DNA from: Actinobacteria bacterium ATB1
GTDB lineage: Bacteria; Actinomycetota; Acidimicrobiia; UBA2766
DNA length: 7,737 nucleotides
Direction of reading: 5' to 3'
Assembly: GCA_021404985.1 (NCBI GenBank)
Contig: QWHP01000165.1
Coordinates: 1-7,737, forward strand
Positions 1-5,929 of the stretch are shown one piece after another. The notes beneath the pieces were generated by a model. That model was given only the letters and a program-made list of their open reading frames with translations. It was not told the origin of the DNA and ran no database searches. Position 1 is the stretch's first letter, and every line of letters begins with the position of its first letter. The translations under genes and the position numbers were made by a program.

Positions 1-1026
1 GCGGGGGACTCCGACCAGCCGGACCGGTGGTCCTACGTCGAGAGCGAGTACGAGGATCTCCTCAGGGCAGCGGAGGTCCAGGTCGCCGAGCACACGCGAC
101 TGGCGATGCCGCACCTCCTCACCCCCGTGCACGTGGTCAGCAGAGCAAAGTGGGCCAAGGACCACGTCCCTGTGTTGAAGCCGCTCATCGAGCCGCTCGC
201 AGAGAAGATGGCGACCGGTCAGGCGCTGGGACCTGCATCCGGGGGAGAGCCGTTCGCGAACCTCATGCGCGCGTTGGCGCCGATGATGATGGGGGCACAG
301 GCCGGGATGCTCCTCGGTTACATGTCGCACCATGTGCTCGGCCGATACGACCTGCAGCTCCCACCGCCGCCCGGCGAGTACGCGTTGGTCTTCGTCGCGC
401 CCAATCTCGAAGCCGCAGAGCGCGACCTCAACGTGATCCCGCGGGACTTCAAGTTCTGGGTTGTCCTCCGGGACGTGATCCGCGCATACCAGATGGCCCA
501 GCCGGGGATGAGGGAGGAGATGACGTCGCTCCTGCGGGAACTCGTCGTCTCGGTCGAGATCGATCCCGAGATGGCGGAACGCTTCCGCGGCTTGGATCCC
601 AACGACCCGGAATCCATGGAGTCGCTCCTGTCGGACGCTGCGGGCCTCGTCGGTTCGATGGAACCCGCTCAGCGCGAGGCTGTCGAGCGCATGGAGGCCT
701 TCGTCAGCCTCTTCGACGGATACACGGCCCACGTCCTGGAAGACCTCGCCACCGACCGGATTACGAGCCTCGCCGAGATAGAGGCTGCAATCGAGCGGCG
801 TTCGCACGAACGGGGCGAGATGCAGGAGGTGTTCGAGGAGATGATGGGATTCGACCTGCGCCGCGGTTCGTCCGGTCCCGGAAAGGACTTCTGCGACGCG
901 GTGGCGGAGTCCGAAGGAATCGAAGCGCTGAATCGGGTGTTCGCCGACGAACAGTCGAAGCCGACCCTCCAAGAGCTTCAACATCCCGACGAGTGGATCG
1001 CACGGACGATCGGCCGCCGCGGCTGA
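1..1026 (+). CDS. DUF2342 / 'zinc-dependent metalloprotease' family protein, 5'-partial, catalytic motif lost
   Basis: The reading frame is open from base 1, so the true start lies off the left edge. The first internal ATG, at 106, is not the start, because the upstream residues (ending VQVAEHTRLA) already read like the family's N-terminal region. About 341 residues are visible. Family resemblance comes from the middle block ending GYMSHHVLGRYDLQLP (around codons 106-120), the stretch FWVVLRDVIRAYQ, the later FVSLFDGYTAHVLEDL and the C-terminal GKDFCDAV...GIEALNRVF...PTLQEL...W. Active members of this actinobacterial family, some annotated as associated with coenzyme F420 biosynthesis, carry HExxH after WVxL. 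Here that site is R157-D-V-I-R161 (bases 469-483), so both zinc histidines and the catalytic glutamate are gone. I infer a non-catalytic paralogue with unknown role. The gene ends 15 bases before the convergent gene at 1042. Family assignment is from memory of the pattern; the loss of HExxH is read directly. Confidence 0.82.
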   Translation, partial: AGDSDQPDRWSYVESEYEDLLRAAEVQVAEHTRLAMPHLLTPVHVVSRAKWAKDHVPVLKPLIEPLAEKMATGQALGPASGGEPFANLMRALAPMMMGAQAGMLLGYMSHHVLGRYDLQLPPPPGEYALVFVAPNLEAAERDLNVIPRDFKFWVVLRDVIRAYQMAQPGMREEMTSLLRELVVSVEIDPEMAERFRGLDPNDPESMESLLSDAAGLVGSMEPAQREAVERMEAFVSLFDGYTAHVLEDLATDRITSLAEIEAAIERRSHERGEMQEVFEEMMGFDLRRGSSGPGKDFCDAVAESEGIEALNRVFADEQSKPTLQELQHPDEWIARTIGRRG

Positions 1027-1041
1027 ATCCGGCGGGACTGC

Positions 1042-1215
1042 TCACTCCGCCGGGTCGGGAGCGACACCACAAGACGGGCAGTATGCAGGATCTCCCCAGA
1101 AGTGGAAGAAGAGCGTATCGCAGTCGGGGCAGATGACGATCCCGCAGGCAGCGCCCGAGCAGACGCACCTGCTGCAGAACCAAACGACATCCGAGATCGC
1201 GTCGTCATCGGCCAT
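1042..1215 (-). CDS. 57-residue cysteine-rich mini-protein, zinc-ribbon or rubredoxin-like
   Basis: The ATG at 1215 opens a 57-codon gene. The frame runs further upstream, but that part lies antiphase over the neighbouring membrane-protein gene and has no plausible composition. Eight cysteines are visible: CSRC (14-17), C19, C24, CPDC (29-32) and CPSC (46-49), with an aromatic stretch LFFHFWG (35-41) between the last two pairs. Two or more CxxC knuckles with a CPxC flavour suggest a structural zinc ribbon, and the CxC/CxxC spacing of the first half might hold a second metal. The start has an acidic MADDD sequence; no signal peptide or membrane segment is seen. No good ribosome-binding site lies next to the ATG (a GAGGAGC sits about 30 bases upstream). 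It follows the membrane-protein gene at 1266 by 50 bases on the same strand and may share its transcript. I do not recognise a named family, and the function is unknown. Confidence 0.66.
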   Translation of the reverse strand: MADDDAISDVVWFCSRCVCSGAACGIVICPDCDTLFFHFWGDPAYCPSCGVAPDPAE

Positions 1216-1265
1216 CTGTTCTGTTTCGGCGCTGTGACCTGCTGCTCCTCGTGCCGACCGAAAGT

Positions 1266-1652
1266 TCACCTCTTCTGGACAACCGCGGCCCGTGAGCTCG
1301 GCAGAACGAGCAGCACGATCGGTGCGGCGAACAACGGAACGTAGAGAAGCGCCGCCGCAGCGCCGAGCACGACGGCACCGGCGGCCCAGATCGCGGTCAA
1401 CAGCGAGAACGTGGCCATGGCGACCAGCCACGCACCGAACCGGCACCTGTAGAGCAGCCACCCCTGCCAGACGAGCAGGATGCTCACCGCGCTGATGAGC
1501 AGGCCGGCGCCGAGAACTCCGCGTGAGACGAGAGATACACCCCCGAGGAGCGCCATGAGCATGAAGCCCACCATGATGAATGCAGAGAGGGAGATCCCGA
1601 GAGGGGGCGGAGACGGTGCTGCATCAGGCTCGGTCCGGTCCGTCATGTCCAT
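1266..1652 (-). CDS. Small four-helix integral membrane protein, unknown function
   Basis: This encodes 128 residues. After a hydrophilic, proline-rich N-terminus (residues 1-18) there are four hydrophobic segments at roughly 19-42, 46-67, 72-93 and 95-118, separated by very short loops (an LYRCRFG turn near 68-73), and a basic tail ending QKR. It has no enzyme motif and no signal peptide distinct from the first helix, so it should sit in the cytoplasmic membrane. Two ATGs are possible, at 1652 and 1646. I chose 1652 because a TANNNT -10 sequence lies exactly 7 bases upstream of it, which fits leaderless expression, and no Shine-Dalgarno sequence is visible. It is divergent from the peroxiredoxin gene and lies upstream of the cysteine-rich mini-gene on the same strand. 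No family is recognised; that it is a real gene rests on the consistent transmembrane pattern. Confidence 0.68.
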   Translation of the reverse strand: MDMTDRTEPDAAPSPPPLGISLSAFIMVGFMLMALLGGVSLVSRGVLGAGLLISAVSILLVWQGWLLYRCRFGAWLVAMATFSLLTAIWAAGAVVLGAAAALLYVPLFAAPIVLLVLPSSRAAVVQKR

Positions 1653-1659
1653 CCGGCAA

Positions 1660-1665
1660 AGCCTA
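1660..1665 (-). promoter_or_regulatory. Candidate -10 element (TAGGCT) for a leaderless transcript of the membrane-protein gene
   Basis: On the minus strand TAGGCT matches the TANNNT core of actinobacterial sigma-70-type -10 elements. It ends 7 bases before the ATG at 1652, which would put the transcription start at or next to the A of the start codon. No convincing -35 sequence is present, and such elements are often weak in this phylum. This is a positional inference only. Confidence 0.35.
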
Positions 1666-1788
1666 AGTGGTCGATCGCGATGTGGCTGCGAGTCTTGGGG
1701 TGAGTCGGGACCTCGTTCGCAGCGAGCCAGCGACGCACAGCCGGAGCCTGAGCGGATGGGACACCGGATCAGGAGGTTCCGAGGGACC

Positions 1789-1794
1789 TAAATT
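1789..1794 (+). promoter_or_regulatory. ahpE: Candidate -10 element (TAAATT) for the peroxiredoxin gene
   Basis: TAAATT is the only AT-rich hexamer in the otherwise GC-rich divergent region 1653-1827 that sits suitably ahead of the ATG at 1828. It would give a leader of roughly 25 bases containing the ribosome-binding site GGAGAG (1817-1822). It directly abuts a short inverted repeat at 1774-1789. The -35 position holds no good match, so this is tentative. Confidence 0.3.
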
Positions 1795-1827
1795 CCTCAG
1801 AGAAGGCAATCGGAACGGAGAGTTCGT

Positions 1828-2286
1828 ATGGCGATCGAGACAGGCCGGAGCGCACCCGACTTCACACTTCCAGACCAGAACAAGAACCCGGTCACGCTCG
1901 GGTCGTTCAAGGGTGAGCGCAAAGTGGTGCTCGTCTTCTACCCGTTCACGTTCACAGGTATCTGCGAGAGCGAGGTCTGCGCCCTCCGGGACGAGTTCGC
2001 CGAGCTCGCAGAGCTCGACGCCACGGTCCTCGCGGTCTCCGTCGACTCGGTCCACGTCCACCGGAGATGGGCGGAGGAGCAGGGTATCGAGTACCCCTTG
2101 CTCGCAGACTTCTGGCCACATGGGGAAGTCGCGAGGGCCTACGGAGTGTTCAACGAGGACCTCGGCGCAGCCGAACGCGGCACGTTCATCATCGACAAGG
2201 AGGGGACCGTTCGCTTCACCGAGCACAATCCTGTCGGGGAGCGCCGTAACGTCGAGGGGTATGCAGAGGTGCTCCGCGGCCTCTAG
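1828..2286 (+). CDS. ahpE: AhpE-like thiol peroxidase (peroxiredoxin) with Bcp-type CX4C
   Basis: This encodes a 152-residue cytosolic peroxiredoxin that should reduce hydrogen peroxide and organic peroxides through an active-site cysteine. The thioredoxin-fold signature APDFTLPDQN is at residues 9-18. The active-site motif PxxxTxxC is P39-FTF-T43-GI-C46, making C46 the peroxidatic cysteine, and the conserved arginine is R117 in ERGTFIID. The blocks LLADFWPHGEVARAYGVFNE (91-110) and RGTF closely resemble mycobacterial AhpE, and the length is the same as that family. Unlike the one-cysteine AhpE of M. tuberculosis as I recall it, a second cysteine, C51, follows in the CESEVC arrangement typical of Bcp/PrxQ enzymes, so an intramolecular disulfide is possible. 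The start is fixed by GGAGAG five bases before the ATG. It is a single gene: divergent from the membrane-protein gene and convergent with the ABC permease. The alternative name is Bcp/PrxQ; the overall sequence favours AhpE. Confidence 0.92.
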   Translation: MAIETGRSAPDFTLPDQNKNPVTLGSFKGERKVVLVFYPFTFTGICESEVCALRDEFAELAELDATVLAVSVDSVHVHRRWAEEQGIEYPLLADFWPHGEVARAYGVFNEDLGAAERGTFIIDKEGTVRFTEHNPVGERRNVEGYAEVLRGL

Positions 2287-2418
2287 GAACGTGGTGTCGA
2301 ACATGCCACCTTCTTCGGCGAAGCGCCGGCCATTCGTCGTTGGGGGTTCGCTGCCCTTAGCTGTCTGTGTGAATGTGCTGGTCCCGAACTCGCTGCGACG
2401 GGCAGCTACCCCCCAAAC

Positions 2419-2436
2419 CCCCGGAGGCGGCCGGGG
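2419..2436. terminator. GC-rich hairpin in the convergent gap, possible bidirectional terminator
   Basis: A perfect six-base stem CCCCGG/CCGGGG encloses the six-base loop AGGCGG. No run of T follows on either strand, so a classical intrinsic terminator is not shown. Its place between convergent genes is the main argument. Confidence 0.25.
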
Positions 2437-2470
2437 CAGGCGGCCTTCGACCGTTTCACACCCGCCACCT

Positions 2471-2501
2471 GGGCCCGACGGCGAACTCCGCACCCGGGCT
2501 C
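2471..2501 (-). terminator. Hairpin directly after the ABC permease stop, possible operon terminator
   Basis: The arms GGGCCCG (2471-2477) and CGGGCTC (2495-2501) pair over seven positions with one G-T wobble. The 17-base loop contains a further CGG/CCG pair. On the minus strand the hairpin begins four bases after the permease stop codon at 2506. It lacks a U tract, as many terminators of high-GC actinobacteria do. Confidence 0.33.
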
Positions 2502-2505
2502 GGCG

Positions 2506-3372
2506 TCACAGCTCTCGTGTCCGGAACGACCAGATGGCCATCGCGAGGACCGCTCCGATCCAGAACACAGACCAGACGAGGAACACACCCGACGCCGGAT
2601 CTGTCGACACGAACGGAAGCTGCACGTCGCCGAGAAATCCCAGCCGGTCGAGAACAGCCTTCGACTGCAGGTTGTACGACGCAGCACGCCACAGCCCGTC
2701 GGTGGGAACGGCGACACGCACGGACCTGCCGATCATGACCATCGTGTCGTTCGACGCGAGATCGCCTATGTAGCCGATCAAGCCACCCACCCATGCGAGA
2801 CCGTAGAGGGAGAAGCCGATCATGCCCGTCGCCAAGCCCGGCAGACGCGTGCTGCCGAGCAGACCCAGAGTCACGAGAGCGAGGCACTCCGCCCAAACCA
2901 GGAACACACCCTGAGCCGGGCCCGCCATGTCGAATCCGGCAACCGCGCGTACGACCAGCAGGACCCCCCCAATCATGACAGCGACGTACGCGAGCATCAG
3001 GAGGGCAAGGCCGAGCCAGCGCCCGAAGAGCCACTCGGCGCGCCTGATCGGCCGTGCCAGGACCGCGTAGATCGTTCGCTGCTCGATCTCGGTCGAAACC
3101 GAGCCGACGGACAGGAAGAGGGCCAGAACGCCGGATACGAACTGCACCACGAGGAGTCCGAGAGTCGCAAGCATGTTGAGGGGAAACAGCCTTGCCTCGA
3201 CGACCGACAGGTCGCCGCCGGTGACCTGGCCCGAGAGGCTGTTCTCCAGCGCGGAGAACCCGAGGGCGAACAGCGCGAGCAGTGAGATGCCGACGATCCC
3301 CGCCGCCAGCACGACCTTCCGAGACAACGCCTCGCGAAGAGTGAACCGAAAGACCGTCACCACGCCCTTCAT
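2506..3372 (-). CDS. ABC-2 type transporter permease (NosY-like)
   Basis: This encodes a 288-residue inner-membrane subunit of an ABC exporter. Six hydrophobic segments can be drawn at about 20-40, 66-90, 119-142, 152-175, 179-202 and 262-282. Between the second and third lies STEIEQRTIYAVLARPIRR (93-111), the cytoplasmic coupling-helix sequence typical of the ABC-2/NosY permease group (S-x-E-x-x-x-x-T-I/L-x-x-x-L-A-x-P-x-x-R). There is no fused ATPase domain and no signal peptide. The ATG at 3372 overlaps the stop codon of the upstream ATPase gene by 4 bases (ATGA), and a G-rich AGGGGGG lies about 6 bases upstream, so the two are translationally coupled. With one permease and one ATPase visible, the transporter is probably a homodimer of each or a 2+2 assembly. 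The substrate cannot be read from the sequence; an envelope component or toxic compound is possible. It is the last gene of the six-gene block. Confidence 0.9.
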   Translation of the reverse strand: MKGVVTVFRFTLREALSRKVVLAAGIVGISLLALFALGFSALENSLSGQVTGGDLSVVEARLFPLNMLATLGLLVVQFVSGVLALFLSVGSVSTEIEQRTIYAVLARPIRRAEWLFGRWLGLALLMLAYVAVMIGGVLLVVRAVAGFDMAGPAQGVFLVWAECLALVTLGLLGSTRLPGLATGMIGFSLYGLAWVGGLIGYIGDLASNDTMVMIGRSVRVAVPTDGLWRAASYNLQSKAVLDRLGFLGDVQLPFVSTDPASGVFLVWSVFWIGAVLAMAIWSFRTREL

Positions 3373-4322
3373 CGATCGCCCCCCTGGACGAGCTGCACGA
3401 AGAGATCCTCGAGTGACCGGTTGCCGGTCTCGAGGTGAAACAGTCTGCGTCCTGCCCCGACGATCGCGACAGCCACGTCCGCCGCAACTGCCGGATCCGG
3501 GATCTCGAGCCTTATCGTGGTGTTCTCGACCGACAGGGGCCGTCCGTATGGAATCACGGCATGCCAGAGGTGGTCGTCCACATGGTCGACCGTCACCTTC
3601 AGCTCGCAGACACCGCCGAGCAACTCGCCGAGCGTGCCCTGGGAGACGATCTGACCCTGGTCCATGATCGCCACCCTGTCGCAGACGCGCTCGACCTCGC
3701 TCAGAAGGTGCGAGTTGAGCAGGACGGTCACGCCCTCGGCGCGGAGCTCTCTGATGAGGTCACGGACCTCCGCACGTCCGACCGGGTCCAAGGCACTCGT
3801 CGGCTCATCGAGGAACACCGCCCGAGGTGACGCGACCAGTGCTTGGGCAAGGCCGAGCCTCTGCGCCATCCCCTTCGAGTAGGTACCCACCTTGTCCCCG
3901 CCGCGGTCGCCGAGCCCTACGCGTGCAAGAACTTCCTCCACCCGCCCGCGGGTCTCCGTGCCCATGCCTGCGAGCCGGGCGTGGTACAGCAGCACGTCGC
4001 GACCCGTCATCCACCGGTGGAAGGCGAAGCTCTCCGGGAGGTAGCCGATCAGCCGGCGGGACACTGCCGTCCCGCAGGGAAGGCCGAAGAGCGACGCTGT
4101 ACCGCTGCTCAGTCGCGTGAGCCCGACGAGCACCTTCATCGTCGTGGTCTTGCCTGCGCCGTTCGGGCCGAGCAGGCCGAACACCTCCCCGTCGCCGATG
4201 TCGAACGACAGGCCCCGAACTGCCGGGCAGCGACCGTAGGCTTTGTGAAGCTCCCTGACACTGACTGCATACGGAGACGCCGGGACAGTCGGTATGGCTG
4301 GTGACGACTCGACCATGTGCAT
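3369..4322 (-). CDS. ABC transporter ATP-binding protein, partner of the ABC-2 permease
   Basis: The cytoplasmic ATPase energises the permease encoded immediately downstream. Counting from the ATG at 4322 (317 residues), Walker A is GPNGAGKT (52-59), the Q-loop region reads IGYLPES (92-98) with Glu in place of Gln, the signature is YSKGMAQRL (148-156), Walker B with the catalytic Glu is AVFLDEP (168-174), the D-loop is SALD (176-179) and the switch His is H205 in NSHLLSEV. The Q-to-E loop and YSKGM signature are usual for ATPases of ABC-2 drug/nod-factor type exporters. Residues 235-317 form a C-terminal accessory domain often found in this group. The frame stays open to 4421, but this would overlap mshD and adds low-complexity sequence. 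An ATG at 4322 or 4316, 16-22 bases after the mshD stop, is more likely. No clear ribosome-binding site distinguishes the two. The stop overlaps the permease start by 4 bases. Confidence 0.92.
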   Translation of the reverse strand: MHMVESSPAIPTVPASPYAVSVRELHKAYGRCPAVRGLSFDIGDGEVFGLLGPNGAGKTTTMKVLVGLTRLSSGTASLFGLPCGTAVSRRLIGYLPESFAFHRWMTGRDVLLYHARLAGMGTETRGRVEEVLARVGLGDRGGDKVGTYSKGMAQRLGLAQALVASPRAVFLDEPTSALDPVGRAEVRDLIRELRAEGVTVLLNSHLLSEVERVCDRVAIMDQGQIVSQGTLGELLGGVCELKVTVDHVDDHLWHAVIPYGRPLSVENTTIRLEIPDPAVAADVAVAIVGAGRRLFHLETGNRSLEDLFVQLVQGGDR

Positions 4323-4338
4323 CGAAGGTACGCGCGTG

Positions 4339-5214
4339 TCAGGACGGGACCTGAAAGCGGTACTGGACGTCGACGCGCTCGATCCGGAAGCCGATCCGCC
4401 TGTACATCGAACGCGCAGCAACGTTCATCTCGTCGACGTACAGGGTCCCCTTCCGGGTGGAGTTCTCGAGCCTCCGGAGACCGGCGAGTGTCATCGCCCG
4501 CCCCAGCCCACGGCCCTGGTGGACCGGAGCGGTACCGATCAGGTGGATCTCACCTTCGGGGGGATCGGTGCCGGAGTGGACCTTCGTCCAGCAGTAGGCC
4601 GCCGGTTCGCCGTCCTTCCACGCCAGCAGCAGGCCATCGGGATCGAACCAGGGCTGCGAGATCTTCGCCTCGACGTCCTCGGCGGTCATCGTCGCCTGGT
4701 CGGGATGGTCAGCGAACGCCTCGGAGTTGACCGCGACGAGCGCCGGGACATCACCCGGCCGGAAGCCCCTCACCTCGTACCCCTCTGGCAAGTGAGCTTC
4801 TCCCGCCGGCAACTCCACGGTGAGCTTCATCAGGCGCCTTGCGACAACGCCCTGCCAGCGGTCACAGAACCGGTCGGTGACGAAGCCGGCCCCGGCGACC
4901 CAACTCCGGATCACATCCGCCCCTTCGCCGACAGTCACTCTTCGGACCCACTCGGCGATCGTTCCGCCCAGTCCCCGAAGGCGCTCGCCGGGGACTACGC
5001 AGATGCAGGCGTACCTGTCGCCGATCGGTCCCCAGAGGATTCCGGCACCCCTCAGCCCGGCATCCCCCTCGATCGACGAGAACTCTGCCCCGCTGGCAGG
5101 GTGGGCCGCGAAGTCGGGGGCATGCTGAAATGGATCGGCTCCGTCGGCGATCATGCACGCTCGGCGGAGCTCGGGGAGCCCGGCCGGGGGAACGGCGCTC
5201 TCGGTGAGCTCCAT
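4339..5214 (-). CDS. mshD: Mycothiol synthase MshD (acetyl-CoA:Cys-GlcN-Ins acetyltransferase)
   Basis: MshD catalyses the last step of mycothiol biosynthesis, acetylating the cysteine amine of Cys-GlcN-Ins with acetyl-CoA in the cytosol. The 291-residue protein has the tandem-GNAT layout of the family (M. tuberculosis MshD is slightly longer, about 315). The N-terminal half has a weak acetyl-CoA motif, VVPGERLRGLGGTIAEW (73-89). The C-terminal half is strongly MshD-like: NSEAFADHPDQATMT (163-177), QPWFDPDGLLLAW (187-199), CWTKVH (208-213), the pyrophosphate-binding loop VHQGRGLGRAMTLAGL (231-246) and LYVDEMNVAARSMYRRIGF (258-276). The start at 5214 is supported by TGAGGT placed 4 bases upstream. 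It lies 7 bases after the response-regulator stop and 16-22 bases before the ABC ATPase start. As I recall it, mshD in M. tuberculosis also sits beside an OmpR-family regulator gene and near a phoU homologue, which fits this neighbourhood. A different two-domain GNAT is the only serious alternative. Confidence 0.86.
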   Translation of the reverse strand: MELTESAVPPAGLPELRRACMIADGADPFQHAPDFAAHPASGAEFSSIEGDAGLRGAGILWGPIGDRYACICVVPGERLRGLGGTIAEWVRRVTVGEGADVIRSWVAGAGFVTDRFCDRWQGVVARRLMKLTVELPAGEAHLPEGYEVRGFRPGDVPALVAVNSEAFADHPDQATMTAEDVEAKISQPWFDPDGLLLAWKDGEPAAYCWTKVHSGTDPPEGEIHLIGTAPVHQGRGLGRAMTLAGLRRLENSTRKGTLYVDEMNVAARSMYRRIGFRIERVDVQYRFQVPS

Positions 5215-5218
5215 CGTG

Positions 5219-5224
5219 ACCTCA
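5219..5224 (-). promoter_or_regulatory. mshD: mshD ribosome-binding site overlapping the response-regulator stop codon
   Basis: On the minus strand TGAGGT contains both the TGA stop of the response regulator (5224-5222) and a GAGGT Shine-Dalgarno core, four bases before the mshD ATG at 5214. Ribosomes ending the regulator would therefore terminate on the mshD initiation region, which is strong evidence for translational coupling and for this start codon. Confidence 0.7.
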
Positions 5225-5929
5225 GATCGCGTGGACGGGGGCCTCGAACTTGTACCCGAGCCCCCTGATCGTCCTGATGAGCCTTGGTGCCTTGACGTCC
5301 TCTTCGATCTTCGACCGGAGACGCCGTATGTGGACGTCGAGCGTCTTCGTGTCGCCCACGTAGTCGAGGCCCCAGACTCGGTCGAGAATTTGCTCGCGTG
5401 GCACGACTCGCCCGGCGTTCTCGACTAGCAGATGGAGGAGTTCGAACTCCTTGAGGGTCATCTGGACGACCTCCCCCCGCACCGTGACCACGTGTCTCTC
5501 CGGATCGACCACCACGTCCCCGGAGCTGACGACGGCCGGAGACTCGGGGCCCACGCCACGGGGGGCCCGCCGGAGGGCGGCCAGCATGCGCGCAATCAGC
5601 TCGCGAAGACCGTAGGGCTTGGTGACGTAGTCGTCGGCGCCGACCTCGAGTCCGACTACGGCATCGACCTCCTCGCCTTTGGCCGACACCATGATGATGG
5701 GGATGTTCGAGCGCGTCCTCAGCTCTCGGCATACGTCGATCCCGCTCATGCGGGGCAACATGACGTCCAGCAGGACGATGTCCGGCTGGCGAAGTTCGAA
5801 CTCCTCGATCGCCTCGACCCCGTCGTGGGCAACATGGACTCGGAACCCTTCACGCTTGAGGGCGATGCCCAGCGCGTCTGTGAACGAAGGCTCGTCGTCG
5901 ACGATCAGCACGGTCGTGCTGTCTTTCAC
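5222..5929 (-). CDS. regX3: OmpR/PhoB-family response regulator, RegX3-like
   Basis: This encodes a 235-residue transcription factor activated by phosphorylation from the adjacent kinase. The receiver domain (about 5-120) has the acidic pocket D11-D12, the phospho-acceptor D55 in LLDVMLPRMSG, the switch residue S82 in IIMVSAK and K104 in DDYVTKPYG. A winged-helix DNA-binding domain (about 132-230) contains LKEFELLHLLVENAGRVV, then DRVWGLDYVGDTKTLDVHIR followed by RLRSKIE, and ends TIRGLGYKFE. The DYVGDTKTLDVH stretch and overall length are very close to mycobacterial RegX3, which controls phosphate-starvation genes. PhoP/PhoB would be the alternative name. The start is GTG at 5929, inside the last codons of the kinase (GTGA overlap of 4 bases), with GGAAGGAA about 8-10 bases upstream. 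The stop codon is part of the mshD ribosome-binding site, tying the regulator to mshD translation. Confidence 0.93.
   Translation of the reverse strand: MKDSTTVLIVDDEPSFTDALGIALKREGFRVHVAHDGVEAIEEFELRQPDIVLLDVMLPRMSGIDVCRELRTRSNIPIIMVSAKGEEVDAVVGLEVGADDYVTKPYGLRELIARMLAALRRAPRGVGPESPAVVSSGDVVVDPERHVVTVRGEVVQMTLKEFELLHLLVENAGRVVPREQILDRVWGLDYVGDTKTLDVHIRRLRSKIEEDVKAPRLIRTIRGLGYKFEAPVHAI

Larger units (their letters stand above)
2287..2505. other. Convergent intergenic region, no gene seen
   Basis: These 219 bases separate the ends of the peroxiredoxin and ABC permease genes. I see no credible reading frame, tRNA or known RNA motif. The region is GC-rich and holds several short hairpins: CGGCG/CGCCG at 2316-2328, CCCCGG/CCGGGG at 2419-2436 and an imperfect one at 2471-2501. 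A spaced inverted repeat GCTGCCC/GGGCAGC lies at 2350-2356 and 2400-2406. It most probably serves transcription termination from both sides. Confidence 0.5.

Noticed and set aside
27..1136. Plus-strand frame of 369 codons overlapping the DUF2342 gene
   Set aside because: Arg/Gly/Pro-rich translation typical of an out-of-frame reading; the overlapping frame open from base 1 matches a known family.
1674..1681. Palindrome ATCGCGAT in the divergent promoter region
   Set aside because: An eight-base GC-rich palindrome is expected by chance, and there is no second copy nearby to suggest an operator.
2340..2410. Possible tRNA or small RNA in the convergent gap (GGTTCG-like string, spaced inverted repeat)
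   Set aside because: No cloverleaf or acceptor stem can be drawn around the GGTTCG; the inverted repeat is too widely spaced and short to support an RNA gene.
1663..2493. Minus-strand frame (276 codons) opposite the peroxiredoxin
   Set aside because: Composition is that of an antisense shadow; the plus strand carries a complete AhpE-like enzyme with ribosome-binding site.
4323..4421. N-terminal extension of the ABC ATPase up to 4421
   Set aside because: It would overlap mshD by over 80 bases, adds Ser/Thr-rich sequence not found in the family, and ATGs at 4322/4316 sit just after the mshD stop.
4294..5268. Plus-strand open frame of 324 codons opposite mshD
   Set aside because: It mirrors mshD, which has clear MshD motifs and a well-placed ribosome-binding site; the antisense product has no recognisable fold.
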